Under the pieces are notes generated by a model. That model saw only the letters and a list, made by a program, of their open reading frames with translations. It was not told the DNA's origin and did no database searches. The position numbers were made by a program, and so were the translations under genes. A DNA stretch of 64,000 nucleotides from Dielma sp000508965 (lineage in GTDB: Bacteria > Bacillota_I > Bacilli_A > Erysipelotrichales > Erysipelotrichaceae). Shown here piece by piece: positions 52,938 through 61,889 of the stretch (its first letter is position 1; every line of letters starts with the position of its first letter). The stretch lies in assembly GCA_000508965.1 (NCBI GenBank), contig BAHV02000002.1, forward strand, positions 124,001 to 188,000. Direction: 5' to 3'.

Positions 52938-53736
52938 TCAGACACCTGTTTTAACAAAGAAGGATATTCGCAAAGCAGCGATGCGCTGGATTCCGATGGC
53001 AGTTAATACATATACATATCAATATCAGCAGGCTGGTTCAATCGTATTTTCACTATCACCGGCACTGCGTAAAATATATGCGGATAATGATGACCACTAT
53101 GTGGCTTCATTAAACAATCATTATAATTATTTTAATACGCATCCATGGCTTGCGACCTTGATTTTAGGGGCTGCTTTAGGTATTGAGGATAACGGCGGTG
53201 TTGATTCATTGGAGGCCGTACAAAGCTTTAAGGTAGGTATGATGGGCCCGGTAGCGGGTATCGGTGATACATTGATCTGGGTGCTTTATCCTACGATTAT
53301 TGGTTCAATTGCCGGTTACATGGCATTAGAAGGCAGTGCAATTGGTGCCATGGCATGGCTGATTCTCAATATTCTCTGCATCTTCTTAAGAGTAAAAATG
53401 TTTGAATGGGGCTATGAATCAGGTTCCAAGCTGATTACCACATTAGGTGCTAAACTGTCTCAATTTACAGAGGCAATGTCAGTAATGGGGTTGATTGTTG
53501 CCGGTGCTTTGATTCCATCGGTCGTGAAGGTAAGTACGCCGCTGACCTTTACAGCCGGTGAAGTAACCAAAGAAATTCAAAGTGTCTTTGATGCCATTCT
53601 GCCGTTTATGCTGCCTGTTTTATGCACCTTTATCGCTTATAAGCTGATCCGTTCAGGAAAGGTCAAGGTTACAGCGCTAATTTTAATTATTGTGGTTTTC
53701 TCAATGGTCTGCGCAGCCTTTGGATTGTTGGCTTAA
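52930..53736 (+). CDS. PTS mannose-family EIID component
   Basis: This 268-residue EIID has TYTYQYQQAGSIVFSLSPAL, LNNHYNYFNTHPWLATLILG and KVGMMGPVAGIGDTLIWVL, followed by C-terminal helices. The ATG after GGAGGA is chosen over a TTG six bases upstream. It is coupled to EIIC by overlap and precedes EIIA by one base. Confidence 0.94.
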   Translation: MSNQTPVLTKKDIRKAAMRWIPMAVNTYTYQYQQAGSIVFSLSPALRKIYADNDDHYVASLNNHYNYFNTHPWLATLILGAALGIEDNGGVDSLEAVQSFKVGMMGPVAGIGDTLIWVLYPTIIGSIAGYMALEGSAIGAMAWLILNILCIFLRVKMFEWGYESGSKLITTLGAKLSQFTEAMSVMGLIVAGALIPSVVKVSTPLTFTAGEVTKEIQSVFDAILPFMLPVLCTFIAYKLIRSGKVKVTALILIIVVFSMVCAAFGLLA

Positions 53737-53737
53737 T

Positions 53738-54142
53738 ATGCGAAGAATTGTATTAGCGTCACATCATAGGATGGCAGAAGGACTGAAGGATACTTTACAG
53801 TTTCTAAGCGCCATGGAAAATGTATCTGCCATCAGTGCTTATATCGATGAGACCTTGATTGAAGATCAGATCGATACGCTGTTTAATGAATTTGATGAAG
53901 AAGATGAAATCTTTATTTTAACGGATATGCTGGGTGGCAGCGTGAATCAGAAATTCTTTGGCAGGATGAATGATCATGTGCATGTTATCTGCGGCATGAA
54001 TCTGCCGTTAGCTTTAACCTTGGCTCTGCAGCCGGAAGGCAGACTGACAGCGGTACAGATTGCAGACATTGTGGAAGAAGCACGGAATCAATTAATTTAT
54101 ATGAATATTTATCAGCAGTCAGAAAATGATGACGATGAGTAA
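53738..54142 (+). CDS. PTS mannose-family EIIA component
   Basis: This 134-residue EIIA-Man domain has the phospho-His in VLASHHRMAEGLKDTL (the next residue is His where Gly is usual) and the DMLGGSVNQKFFGRM block. There is no clear ribosome site, so translation probably depends on coupling to EIID, whose stop is one base upstream. The gene order B-C-D-A differs from the A-B-C-D order of the other PTS operon in the window. Confidence 0.9.
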   Translation: MRRIVLASHHRMAEGLKDTLQFLSAMENVSAISAYIDETLIEDQIDTLFNEFDEEDEIFILTDMLGGSVNQKFFGRMNDHVHVICGMNLPLALTLALQPEGRLTAVQIADIVEEARNQLIYMNIYQQSENDDDE

Positions 54143-54154
54143 AAGGAGGGAACT

Positions 54155-55618
54155 ATGCGTACAATTATGATTCTGCATGATACATTAAGAAGAGATATGC
54201 TGTCATGCTATAATCCGGGTACTGATGTAAAGACGCCCAATATGGATGCGCTGGCGACCGATTCAATTGTTTTCAATAAGCATTTTACCGGTTCTATGCC
54301 ATGTATGCCGGCACGGCGTGATATCATGTGCGGCCGTTTAAATTTCCTTGACCGCAGCTGGGGTCCGATTGAGATATTCGACGAAACATTGCCTAAGACT
54401 TTAAGCAATAAAGGTATACGTTCGCATATGATTACCGATCATGCACACTATTTCAGAATCGGCGGTGAAAATTATTGTCAGCAATTTTCAACGTATGAGT
54501 TCTTCCGCGGTCAGGAAAGTGATCCATGGGTATCTCTAATCGATGATCCCAAGATGCCGAAGGATTTCTTCGGTGAAGTAAAACGTCAGTATGAATGCAA
54601 TCGCTCCAGGCTTCATGATGAGACAGATTTTCCAAGTGTTAAATGCTTTAAGGCAGCTATGGATTGGGTAGATGCTAATAAAGGATGTGATGATTTCTTC
54701 CTAATGGTGGAAACCTTTGATCCGCATGAGCCTTTTGACGTACCAAGGGAATATCTTGATTTATACCATGATGATTATGATGGCCCGCATTTTGATTTAC
54801 CTAAGTATCATAAGATCGATGAAGAAACAGAAGAGGCAATGGAGCATCTGAAACATCGATATAAAGCACTGATTACCATGACGGATAAAAATCTGGGATT
54901 ATTTATTGATAAGCTGAAAGAAGCAGGCATGTATGAGGATACCATGATTATCTTGACTACTGACCATGGCTATTGTCTTGGTGAGCGTGAATTTATAGGT
55001 AAGAATTATATGCCGTACTATAATGAATTATCCAATATACCCTTAATTATTCATTTGCCAAAGCACGCACATGCCGGTGAACACCGTAATGAAATCACTC
55101 AGAATATTGATTTAATGCCGACGATTCTTGAAGCGTATCAGATGGATGTCCCTAAAAGGGTAACAGGTAAATCACTATGGCCATTGATTAACGAAAAGAA
55201 GCCGGTTAAAGAGTATGCGCTATATGGCTGTCATGGTTTAAGTGTAAATCTGTTTGACGGCAGATATACCTATTTCAGAGCGCCGCGCCGCGATGACTGC
55301 TGCTTTGAATATACAACTTCACTGACCACCATCCGTGACTGGCTGGGGAAGGATATCGCAAATCAAATTGAATGCGGACATTTTATGAAGGGCGTTGATT
55401 TACCAGTTTATAAGGTGCCGGCAGTTAAAAACGCGATTGTCAGCGATAATCAATATCTGAAACAGGACGCCTTATATAATATTGAAAATGATTCGCAGCA
55501 GCTTCATTCAATTTCTGATGAAACGCTTATTAAAGCTATGGAGCAGAAATTAAGCAAAGCGATGAGCGAGCATTTCGCACCCGATGAACAATGGCTGCGT
55601 TTAGGTTTGGATAAATAA
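54155..55618 (+). CDS. Cytoplasmic Cys-type sulfatase in a PTS operon
   Basis: This 487-residue alkaline-phosphatase-fold sulfatase has the formylglycine motif CMPARRDIMCGR (CxPxR), metal ligands in MILHDTLRRDML and TTDHGYCLGE, and the family's C-terminal sub-domain. The Cys must be oxidised by an anaerobic sulfatase-maturating enzyme, which is not in the window. No signal peptide is present, so it acts in the cytoplasm. It follows EIIA by 12 bases with AAAGGAGGG. It should remove sulfate from a sugar brought in and phosphorylated by this PTS, such as a sulfated amino sugar from mucin or glycosaminoglycan. The exact sugar is inferred only. Confidence 0.92.
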   Translation: MRTIMILHDTLRRDMLSCYNPGTDVKTPNMDALATDSIVFNKHFTGSMPCMPARRDIMCGRLNFLDRSWGPIEIFDETLPKTLSNKGIRSHMITDHAHYFRIGGENYCQQFSTYEFFRGQESDPWVSLIDDPKMPKDFFGEVKRQYECNRSRLHDETDFPSVKCFKAAMDWVDANKGCDDFFLMVETFDPHEPFDVPREYLDLYHDDYDGPHFDLPKYHKIDEETEEAMEHLKHRYKALITMTDKNLGLFIDKLKEAGMYEDTMIILTTDHGYCLGEREFIGKNYMPYYNELSNIPLIIHLPKHAHAGEHRNEITQNIDLMPTILEAYQMDVPKRVTGKSLWPLINEKKPVKEYALYGCHGLSVNLFDGRYTYFRAPRRDDCCFEYTTSLTTIRDWLGKDIANQIECGHFMKGVDLPVYKVPAVKNAIVSDNQYLKQDALYNIENDSQQLHSISDETLIKAMEQKLSKAMSEHFAPDEQWLRLGLDK

Positions 55619-55620
55619 AT

Positions 55621-55650
55621 AAACCTCCCGATTTTGATCTGGGAGGTTTT
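55621..55650 (+). terminator. Terminator after sulfatase gene
   Basis: A perfect 9-bp stem (AAACCTCCC / GGGAGGTTT) with an 11-base loop is followed by a T-rich stretch. Confidence 0.85.
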
Positions 55651-55664
55651 GCTTTGACTTAGCA

Positions 55665-55972
55665 TCAGATATGTGCCAGCTGCCGTTTTTAGTGGTTCCA
55701 ACACGTTGGAGTTTGCCTTCAGCTTTCAAACGGCAAGCAGCCGTTCAGTTTACCCGTTTTGTTAAAGCCAGCTGTTCAGCGGGACGGTTAGCTGTTAATT
55801 TAGGATCATTACTCAGCAAAAGAAGAATTTTTTCTTCTTTTGTACCGATATTTAAACCGATAACTTCTGCTCTTTTATATTCTATAAATGCGGTTTTGAT
55901 AATATTCAACATAAATTCAACAAAAACAGTTGATTCATCGATAGCTTTAGCAGCATTAAGCGTTTTCTTCAT
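55665..55972 (-). pseudogene. Decayed C-terminus of a Fic family protein
   Basis: On the minus strand the frame reads AAKAIDESTVFVEFMLNIIK, like the last helices of a Fic domain. A winged-helix tail (KILLLLSNDPKLTANRPAEQ, LALTKR) follows, then an in-frame TGA, then LKAEGKLQRVGTTKNGSWHIS, the typical Fic-protein C-terminus. The catalytic HPFxxGNG part is absent, and upstream codons contain stops. It is a remnant, probably not expressed. The rest of the gap up to 56099 shows nothing I can identify. Confidence 0.65.
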
Positions 55973-56099
55973 TCATTGTAAAGGGGCTCATATTGTTCAG
56001 ACATTAAAGTATCTCATATGATTCTCTGTATAAATTAATTGAAATATAACTTATTCATTAAGTATTAGCAATTCTGAAGCAGATATGTCTAAAAGCGGC

Positions 56100-56972
56100 C
56101 TAAGCCGCTTTCTTTTTGATTATATTTTCAAATATACCTTCAGAAACGAATACCGAAGTCAGCATCAGGCAGCCACCGATGATAATACGGATGGTCAGTG
56201 GTTGGCCGAGTATGACAACACCTGCCAAAGTACCGACGGTTGATTCCTGTGAAAGGAGAATCGTAGCCGTTGATGCCGGTACATGCTGCTGTCCTTTCAT
56301 CTGGAGCAGAACAGCTAATGCACTGCTGAAGATGGCAACAAACAATACTGAGAACCAGCCAACATGAGGAATTTCTGTCTGTGCAGTGATCGGCATAAAA
56401 ATAATAGAACAGATTGCCATCATAAAGAGTTGAATGGCGGTAATGGCAACCGGATCACCAAACTGTGCTGCACGATTAGCAAATATGATTTGAAGAGCAA
56501 AGAAAACAGCCCCCAGAATCAGCAATAAGTCACCGGGCATGATTGTTAACGCGGAAGTAAGGGAAAGTACGGCAGTACCTACTAATGCAAAACAGCAGCC
56601 GATAAAAACCCTGCGTTCAATTTTTTGTTTAAAAATAATAAAAAGCAGTAAAGGAACAAAAATTACATTCAAAGCAGTTAAAAATGCTGAATTGGCAACC
56701 GTCGAGCTTTGCTGGCCAAGGGTTTGAAAGGCAAAGCCTAAAAAATACATTAAACCCGTAACAGCGCCGCTTAATAATAACTCTTTATTCTTCCACCATT
56801 TATTTTTCATAGAAAAAGGTAATAAAACCAGTCCGCCGATCAAGCCGCGCATAAATAGCAAGGGGAAGGCCTGCCAGCCAGCATCAAGGGCACCTTGGAC
56901 ACCGACAAAGCCCAGTCCCCAGATTACTGCGGTTGATAATAGACAAAGTTTCGCTTTTGTTTGTGTATTCAT
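56100..56972 (-). CDS. EamA/DMT family transporter
   Basis: This 290-residue DMT-superfamily protein has ten membrane helices in two EamA repeats (LLSTAVIWGLGFVGVQGAL in the first, LGAVFFALQIIFANRAAQFG in the second). Characterised members export amino acids or metabolites. The last codons (KKKAA) and the stop lie inside a GC-rich hairpin (AAAGCGGC / GCCGCTTT) that likely serves as the terminator. It is monocistronic. Confidence 0.92.
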   Translation of the reverse strand: MNTQTKAKLCLLSTAVIWGLGFVGVQGALDAGWQAFPLLFMRGLIGGLVLLPFSMKNKWWKNKELLLSGAVTGLMYFLGFAFQTLGQQSSTVANSAFLTALNVIFVPLLLFIIFKQKIERRVFIGCCFALVGTAVLSLTSALTIMPGDLLLILGAVFFALQIIFANRAAQFGDPVAITAIQLFMMAICSIIFMPITAQTEIPHVGWFSVLFVAIFSSALAVLLQMKGQQHVPASTATILLSQESTVGTLAGVVILGQPLTIRIIIGGCLMLTSVFVSEGIFENIIKKKAA

Positions 56973-57091
56973 TATGATCCTCCCAAAACTGTCCCTATTT
57001 TCTCATAAATAGCGGTTATTGGAAAGTAAAAAATAAAATTTAATTTAAAGAGAAGAGCTTACAAAGCGTATATAGAACTAGGAGGCGTTGT

Positions 57092-57442
57092 ATGGAGGAG
57101 AGTAAGCTTTGGCAGTTTAAACATCAAATTAAAGAAGAGGTTAAAGATTTATTGAGTGATAATGAATGCTGGGAAATGATGGCGATGCTATATTTAATCA
57201 TGCAGGAGGAATTATTTGTTACCTTATTAAAATACAGTAATTATCAAGGCTCTTCCAATGACCTTTTAAGCTTGATTGAACAGGAGGACGAGATGAAGTT
57301 AATTATTAAGACGGCGATGATTGAATTCATTAATGATGCCGCCGCTCGTTCATCTATATGCAAGGCATTGGTACTGCTTAAAAATCAGCTGACATACATA
57401 CAGGTATTGATTGATGAGAATGAAAAAGATCAGCAAGGCTGA
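57092..57442 (+). CDS. Small helical protein heading an ABC export operon
   Basis: This 116-residue protein is all-helical and acidic with no signal or membrane segment and no motif I recognise. It reads WQFKHQIKEEVKDLLSDNEC near the start. It has a clear ribosome site (AGGAGG). Its end overlaps the ABC ATPase gene by 29 bases, so it belongs to the same operon. It could be a regulator or accessory factor of the transporter. Confidence 0.65.
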   Translation: MEESKLWQFKHQIKEEVKDLLSDNECWEMMAMLYLIMQEELFVTLLKYSNYQGSSNDLLSLIEQEDEMKLIIKTAMIEFINDAAARSSICKALVLLKNQLTYIQVLIDENEKDQQG

Positions 57443-58334
57443 AACACTGCGCCTGGATCATGTCAGTAAGCTTTATGGTGAGAAAAGAGGTGTGCGTGAT
57501 TTATCTTTTACCGCTAAGGCCGGACATGTTATCGGTATTTTGGGTACGAATGGTTCAGGCAAGACAACGACGTTTCGCATGCTGCTTGGCTTGATTGAGA
57601 AAAACAGCGGTCATATCTATTATGGTAAACAGGAGCTGGATCATCAAGATAAACGATTATTCGGTTATCTTCCGGAAGAGCGCAGCATGCTTAGAGATTT
57701 GAGCGTAAAGGATCAGATTGCCTATCTTGCTCGATTGAAACGGATGGAGCGCCCAGAGATTGAAATGGCTTTGGATCAATGGCTGGCAGAATTAAAAATT
57801 GAACAATATCGCTCACAGCGAATCATTGAGTTATCAAAGGGCAACCAGCAAAAGGTACAAGTAATTTGTTCGCTGATTCATGATCCGAAGATTTTGATAT
57901 TTGATGAACCGTTGAACGGACTGGATCTGGATAATGTGATTCTGTTTAAAAATCTGTGTCTGAAATTGAAACAACAGGGCAAAACGATTTTGATCTCATC
58001 CCATCAATACAATAACATTGAAGATCTGTGTGATGATGTTGTTTATTTATCACAGGGAGATTGTTTATTTAAAGGGAATCTTCAGCAATTAAAACAGCGA
58101 AGCGCATTCCGCATCTTTTCACTGTGCAATGACTGCGCGGAAGATTTTATTGATGAGGCAGGTGTAATCAGTGTCAGCAGAGAAGGCAATTGGACAACAC
58201 TTAAAGTTGAAAGTCAGCAGGCTGCAGACCGTCTTATACGTAAGTGCCTGCGTAATAAGATCACTGATTTTCGTTGTGAGACAGTGGCTTTGCAGGATTT
58301 AATCAGGGAGGCATTCGATGAGCGAGTTGGTTAA
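57414..58334 (+). CDS. ABC-2 type exporter ATPase (NatA-like)
   Basis: This is a roughly 306-residue ATPase with Walker A GTNGSGKTTTFRM, Q-loop in GYLPEERSM, signature LSKGNQQKVQ, Walker B ILIFDEPLNGLD and H-loop ILISSHQ. The C-terminal 90 residues form the accessory domain of the NatA/BcrA group. Three in-frame starts (TTG, ATG, ATG within nine bases) are possible, none with a strong ribosome site, so translation is likely coupled to the upstream gene. It pairs with the permease that follows. Confidence 0.9.
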   Translation: MRMKKISKAETLRLDHVSKLYGEKRGVRDLSFTAKAGHVIGILGTNGSGKTTTFRMLLGLIEKNSGHIYYGKQELDHQDKRLFGYLPEERSMLRDLSVKDQIAYLARLKRMERPEIEMALDQWLAELKIEQYRSQRIIELSKGNQQKVQVICSLIHDPKILIFDEPLNGLDLDNVILFKNLCLKLKQQGKTILISSHQYNNIEDLCDDVVYLSQGDCLFKGNLQQLKQRSAFRIFSLCNDCAEDFIDEAGVISVSREGNWTTLKVESQQAADRLIRKCLRNKITDFRCETVALQDLIREAFDERVG

Positions 58335-59595
58335 ATTCTCATTGAAACGGCGTTTTGTGAATACGGCGGCAGTCTTGTTGAATGTGATGTTTTGTCTTGT
58401 ATTAGGTGCCGCCCTCTTTGCCGATAAGCTGGTTGATTTGATTAATCCTCAGCTTTTTGAGGAACGAGTGATCTATTTATGCAATCTTGATGAGCGAATC
58501 GTTGACAGTTTGTTTGAAAGTGAACAGAGCGGTTTGAAATTTATCGTCAGTGAAGAAGATCCTAAGCGCTTGATCACAGAAGATAATCGGGCGATGGTTC
58601 TAGAGTATCAGCATGGATACGTCCTGCATACACTTTATAAGGCTGACAGTCTGTTGGTTCATTCACTGTCGGCATTACTTTCACAGACGCATCAGACGCT
58701 GGCCTTATTATCATTAGTTACAAGCAGCGAAGAATTTGAGAGTATTATGTCACCGATTCTGATTGAGAATCAAGTGCAGAATGAGGGGATCGAAGTATCA
58801 GAAGACCGTCAGAACTTGATTTTTATGGTTATTACTTCAATTTATTTCACAATGCTGAGCTTTTCCACAACGGTTGCGAATGAAGTCATCTATGAAAAAT
58901 CGACGAAAACATTAGAGCTGATTCTTACATCAGTCAGTGCCAAAGCGCATTTTTTATCGAAGATGGTTGTTGGCTGGCTGGCGATTTTTATCCAGATGCT
59001 GTTAGTATGCGGATATTTGCTTGTTTGGTTTATCATCCGAAATAGTTATGATCAGGGGAATCAGCTGCTGCTGTTGATTGAAAAGGCAGGCCTTTTGAAT
59101 AATAGCGGCAAAACCTTTGCGGAATTGTTTGGACAGATTCATTTAGAGCCGTCTTTCATTTTAAAGCTGCTCTTTATTCTGGCTTTCTTATATACAGGGA
59201 TTTTGTTTATTCAAATGATTTTGGTGATTCTGTCCAGTTTTATAGCCAATGTGGAAGAAGCCGGCAACATTCAGGCGCCCTTTTATCTGATTCTGATGGG
59301 TGTGTATTATTTTGCTTTATCGGTGAATACTCCTTATCAGATGAGTGAAGGCATTGGCTTTATTTTATCCTTTCTGCCTTTTTTCTCAATGCTGTTTATG
59401 CCCTGTCGGCTGCTGATCCAAAACGTATCAATGTTTGAGTTAATGCTGTCTTATATGATATCGTTTGGCGCCATATTCTTAGTTGTGAAAAAGGGCAGTG
59501 CTGTGTATCAGCGCGGTGTCCTTGATTATTCAAGCAAGGGAGCGCTGGGCATTATTAAAGGGATCCTTGATCATCCCGGAAAGGAGAAATCATGA
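58318..59595 (+). CDS. ABC-2 type permease (NatB-like)
   Basis: This 425-residue permease has an N-terminal helix, a roughly 150-residue outer domain and five to six C-terminal helices. The ABC-2 landmark NEVIYEKSTKTLELILTSVS sits after the second helix. The NatAB group exports Na+, drugs or peptides. GGGAGG precedes the ATG. It overlaps the ATPase gene by 17 bases and the next gene by four. Confidence 0.9.
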   Translation: MSELVKFSLKRRFVNTAAVLLNVMFCLVLGAALFADKLVDLINPQLFEERVIYLCNLDERIVDSLFESEQSGLKFIVSEEDPKRLITEDNRAMVLEYQHGYVLHTLYKADSLLVHSLSALLSQTHQTLALLSLVTSSEEFESIMSPILIENQVQNEGIEVSEDRQNLIFMVITSIYFTMLSFSTTVANEVIYEKSTKTLELILTSVSAKAHFLSKMVVGWLAIFIQMLLVCGYLLVWFIIRNSYDQGNQLLLLIEKAGLLNNSGKTFAELFGQIHLEPSFILKLLFILAFLYTGILFIQMILVILSSFIANVEEAGNIQAPFYLILMGVYYFALSVNTPYQMSEGIGFILSFLPFFSMLFMPCRLLIQNVSMFELMLSYMISFGAIFLVVKKGSAVYQRGVLDYSSKGALGIIKGILDHPGKEKS

Positions 59596-60053
59596 ATCGA
59601 AAAGGAATGAAAACACTGGAATTAGTCAGTCTGATTCTGCTTAGCCTGTTGATATTGATGCTGCTGACTGGCTGGCAGTCGATGCCGGATACAGTTGCTT
59701 TATTAAAAGATCAGCGGGGACATACAATTTTAAGCGGCAGCCGCTACTTGCTGGTATTTTTCCTGGCTGTTACACTATTGGTGTATGGGTTTACGCAATG
59801 GCTGAAGGCCGGTAAATACATTGACCGGCGGCTGGAAGCTTATCCTATGGATTCACTGACCCGCTACTATAAAAAGGAGCGTATCCTTTATGGTTTGATG
59901 ACACTGCGGTGCGAACTTTTAGTATTGATCGCATTGATTGAACTGAATATTATCGCCCGTGTCAATGTGACACCTTCAGTTCTTTTCATGACCGTTATGC
60001 TGGCTGCGACTTTGTTATATGAAAAGTTTAGTTTAAAGAATCTGGTAAAATAA
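59592..60053 (+). CDS. Unrecognised small membrane protein
   Basis: This 153-residue protein has four predicted membrane helices (about 10-25, 47-65, 97-118, 122-140) and a basic loop (LTRYYKKERILYG). There is no motif I recognise. It is coupled to the NatB-like permease by an ATGA overlap, so it is probably an accessory subunit of that exporter. Confidence 0.7.
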   Translation: MNRKGMKTLELVSLILLSLLILMLLTGWQSMPDTVALLKDQRGHTILSGSRYLLVFFLAVTLLVYGFTQWLKAGKYIDRRLEAYPMDSLTRYYKKERILYGLMTLRCELLVLIALIELNIIARVNVTPSVLFMTVMLAATLLYEKFSLKNLVK

Positions 60054-60094
60054 AGGGTAAACATGATAGAATGGTAGATAGCTGGAGGGATATT

Positions 60095-60421
60095 ATGAAC
60101 AAACGTCTAGGCTATCTGATCTATATTGCAGTTATTTTAGGACTGAATGTTTTTGCTTATGTCACTAAGATTGATTTAAGTATGTTTTGGCTTGGCGGTG
60201 TTTTGATTCTGCTGCTTGTGACTTTACGCAGTGACAGTCAGCGTCCTAAATATAAATTAAATAAATTTCAGGATGAGCTGAGCGATAAAATGGAAGCAAA
60301 GTCTCTTGATGAAGTTAAAAATAAAGAACACAGCAAAAAGCTGAAGCTGACAGGCAAACAGTGTCTGTATCTGATATGGCCATTGCTGGTCAATTGTGTA
60401 GTCGTTTATTTTTGGTTTTGA
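60095..60421 (+). CDS. Unrecognised small membrane protein
   Basis: This 108-residue protein has two N-terminal helices (LIYIAVILGLNVFAYV and FWLGGVLILLLVTL), a charged cytoplasmic stretch of about 40 residues and a C-terminal helix (LIWPLLVNCVVVYFWF). The ATG after GGAGGGA is chosen over a longer frame. It is the last gene of the export operon before a terminator. No family is recognised. Confidence 0.65.
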   Translation: MNKRLGYLIYIAVILGLNVFAYVTKIDLSMFWLGGVLILLLVTLRSDSQRPKYKLNKFQDELSDKMEAKSLDEVKNKEHSKKLKLTGKQCLYLIWPLLVNCVVVYFWF

Positions 60422-60429
60422 GTATTAAA

Positions 60430-60456
60430 AAGCCCGTCATGTGATGGGCTTATTTA
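60430..60456. terminator. Terminator between export operon and dehydrogenase operon
   Basis: AAGCCC pairs with GGGCTT (continuing inward with one mismatch), followed by TATTTAT. It lies between convergent operons. Confidence 0.75.
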
Positions 60457-61434
60457 TATTATTTGATTTTTGCATTCACCGGCTTGAAAATCAAGACAAT
60501 TCTGCAATGCTGTACGTGCTAAGGCTTCCTTAGCATGTACTGTTAAACCGGCAATGTGAGGGGTTATGATTACCTTCGGAAACAATGCAATCAGACGCTT
60601 GATTTGTGGATCATCGATCTCAGCGGCTTGTTTACCAAAAAGGTTTTTCTCGTTTTCGATACCATCACAGGCATAACCACCAAGCTGGCCGCTTTCAATC
60701 GCGTCGGCAATTGCGCCGATGTCAGCTAATTCGCCGCGGGCAGTGTTGATTAAAATACTGCCTTTTTTCATTTGATTTAAACATTCGGCATTGATGAAGT
60801 GATAGTTTTGATCCGGGAAATAGGGCAGATGCAGGCATAAAATATCACTGCGGGCAATGACCTCAGCTAATGAAACATTATGCAGTTCAGCTTTTGGATA
60901 TATGTCATACACAATTACATCAGCGCCTAAGTCCATGAAGGCTTTAGCGGTTTCGGTACCGATCGCGCCGGTACCGATAACACCTACTACACAATCGCGG
61001 ATCTCTGTAAATAAGGCTGGCTGTTTAGGGAAATAGCCGCCTTTGCCAAGATCAGCGATCGCAAATAAATTTCGATTCATTGCCAAGGCCAGGGCTAAGG
61101 TTAATTCACTGATAGCATTTGGTGAATAGGCCCGCACATTAGCGACATGAATTCCGTATTGTTTAGCTAAATCAATCTGAATGTGATCATAGCCTGTTGA
61201 TTTAGTGATCAGATAATGTACGTTATATTGCTGCATCAAAGAAAAGAATTCACGTCCGCATGGACGTACCCCTAAATTATTAGTAATGATGGCGAAAACA
61301 TCAGTAAGCAGGTCCGCATTTTCTTCATTCAAATCCTCATGAAGAATTGTTAAATCAAAATGAAATTCCTGATCATTCAGCTTTGTCAGATATTTAATAT
61401 CACGATCACTTGCATTAATGGATAATATTTTCAT
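60454..61434 (-). CDS. D-isomer-specific 2-hydroxyacid dehydrogenase
   Basis: This 326-residue NAD-dependent enzyme has the Rossmann motif VIGTGAIGTETAKAF with the following acidic residue in VIVYDIYP, NTARGELADIGA with the catalytic Arg, the Glu in YACDGIENEKN and the catalytic His in ITPHIAGLT. It resembles D-lactate-dehydrogenase-type members. It is coupled to UPF0303 by an ATGA overlap. It would reduce a 2-oxoacid or oxidise a D-2-hydroxyacid; the substrate is not evident. Confidence 0.92.
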   Translation of the reverse strand: MKILSINASDRDIKYLTKLNDQEFHFDLTILHEDLNEENADLLTDVFAIITNNLGVRPCGREFFSLMQQYNVHYLITKSTGYDHIQIDLAKQYGIHVANVRAYSPNAISELTLALALAMNRNLFAIADLGKGGYFPKQPALFTEIRDCVVGVIGTGAIGTETAKAFMDLGADVIVYDIYPKAELHNVSLAEVIARSDILCLHLPYFPDQNYHFINAECLNQMKKGSILINTARGELADIGAIADAIESGQLGGYACDGIENEKNLFGKQAAEIDDPQIKRLIALFPKVIITPHIAGLTVHAKEALARTALQNCLDFQAGECKNQII

Positions 61435-61889
61435 CGATCATTTCCTCCTAAAAGTGTTTCTAATCCTTTTAAAATCAGCTGATGATCCTCCTCAGGCTTC
61501 AAACCAGAAACGGCGACAGCGCCGATGCAGCCTACCTTTTTCACAAGGATGGGAAAAGCCCCTGGGGTTAAGGTCATATCCTGCAGCGAACACCCGTATT
61601 TACTGATCAGCAGATTTTCGTCTCCCTGACATTTAGTATACATGAATTGGGTTGAATGTGCGAAGTGTAAGACGGTATTCCGCTTACGGCGCAGCCAGTT
61701 ATCCTTATCAGCGGTACAATGATCAGTGCTGAAATGAAAGAGCGTTCTGCCGTTGGCATAAATATCAGCACATAGATCAATTTGATGTGCTTTCGCATAC
61801 TTATAGAAAAAAGTACCTAGCGCAAAAGCCATGTCAGCTGTAAAGCAGTCAAAAACTGCATTCTCTTCATTTAAACAGCTCTTATCCAT
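61431..61889 (-). CDS. UPF0303/HbpS-like (GlcG-fold) protein
   Basis: This 152-residue protein matches UPF0303: ALGTFFYKYAKAHQIDLCAD, the ANGRTLFHFS strand, NWLRRKRNTVLHFAHSTQFM, then LTPGAFPILV and GAVAVSGLKPEEDHQLI. Related GlcG/HbpS-fold proteins bind small molecules or haem; no reaction is settled. It overlaps both neighbours (eight and four bases), so it works within this operon. Confidence 0.88.
   Translation of the reverse strand: MDKSCLNEENAVFDCFTADMAFALGTFFYKYAKAHQIDLCADIYANGRTLFHFSTDHCTADKDNWLRRKRNTVLHFAHSTQFMYTKCQGDENLLISKYGCSLQDMTLTPGAFPILVKKVGCIGAVAVSGLKPEEDHQLILKGLETLLGGNDR

Noticed and set aside
55671..56021. 116-residue plus-strand frame after the sulfatase gene
   Set aside because: It lies antisense to the Fic remnant, lacks a ribosome site and has no protein-like pattern.
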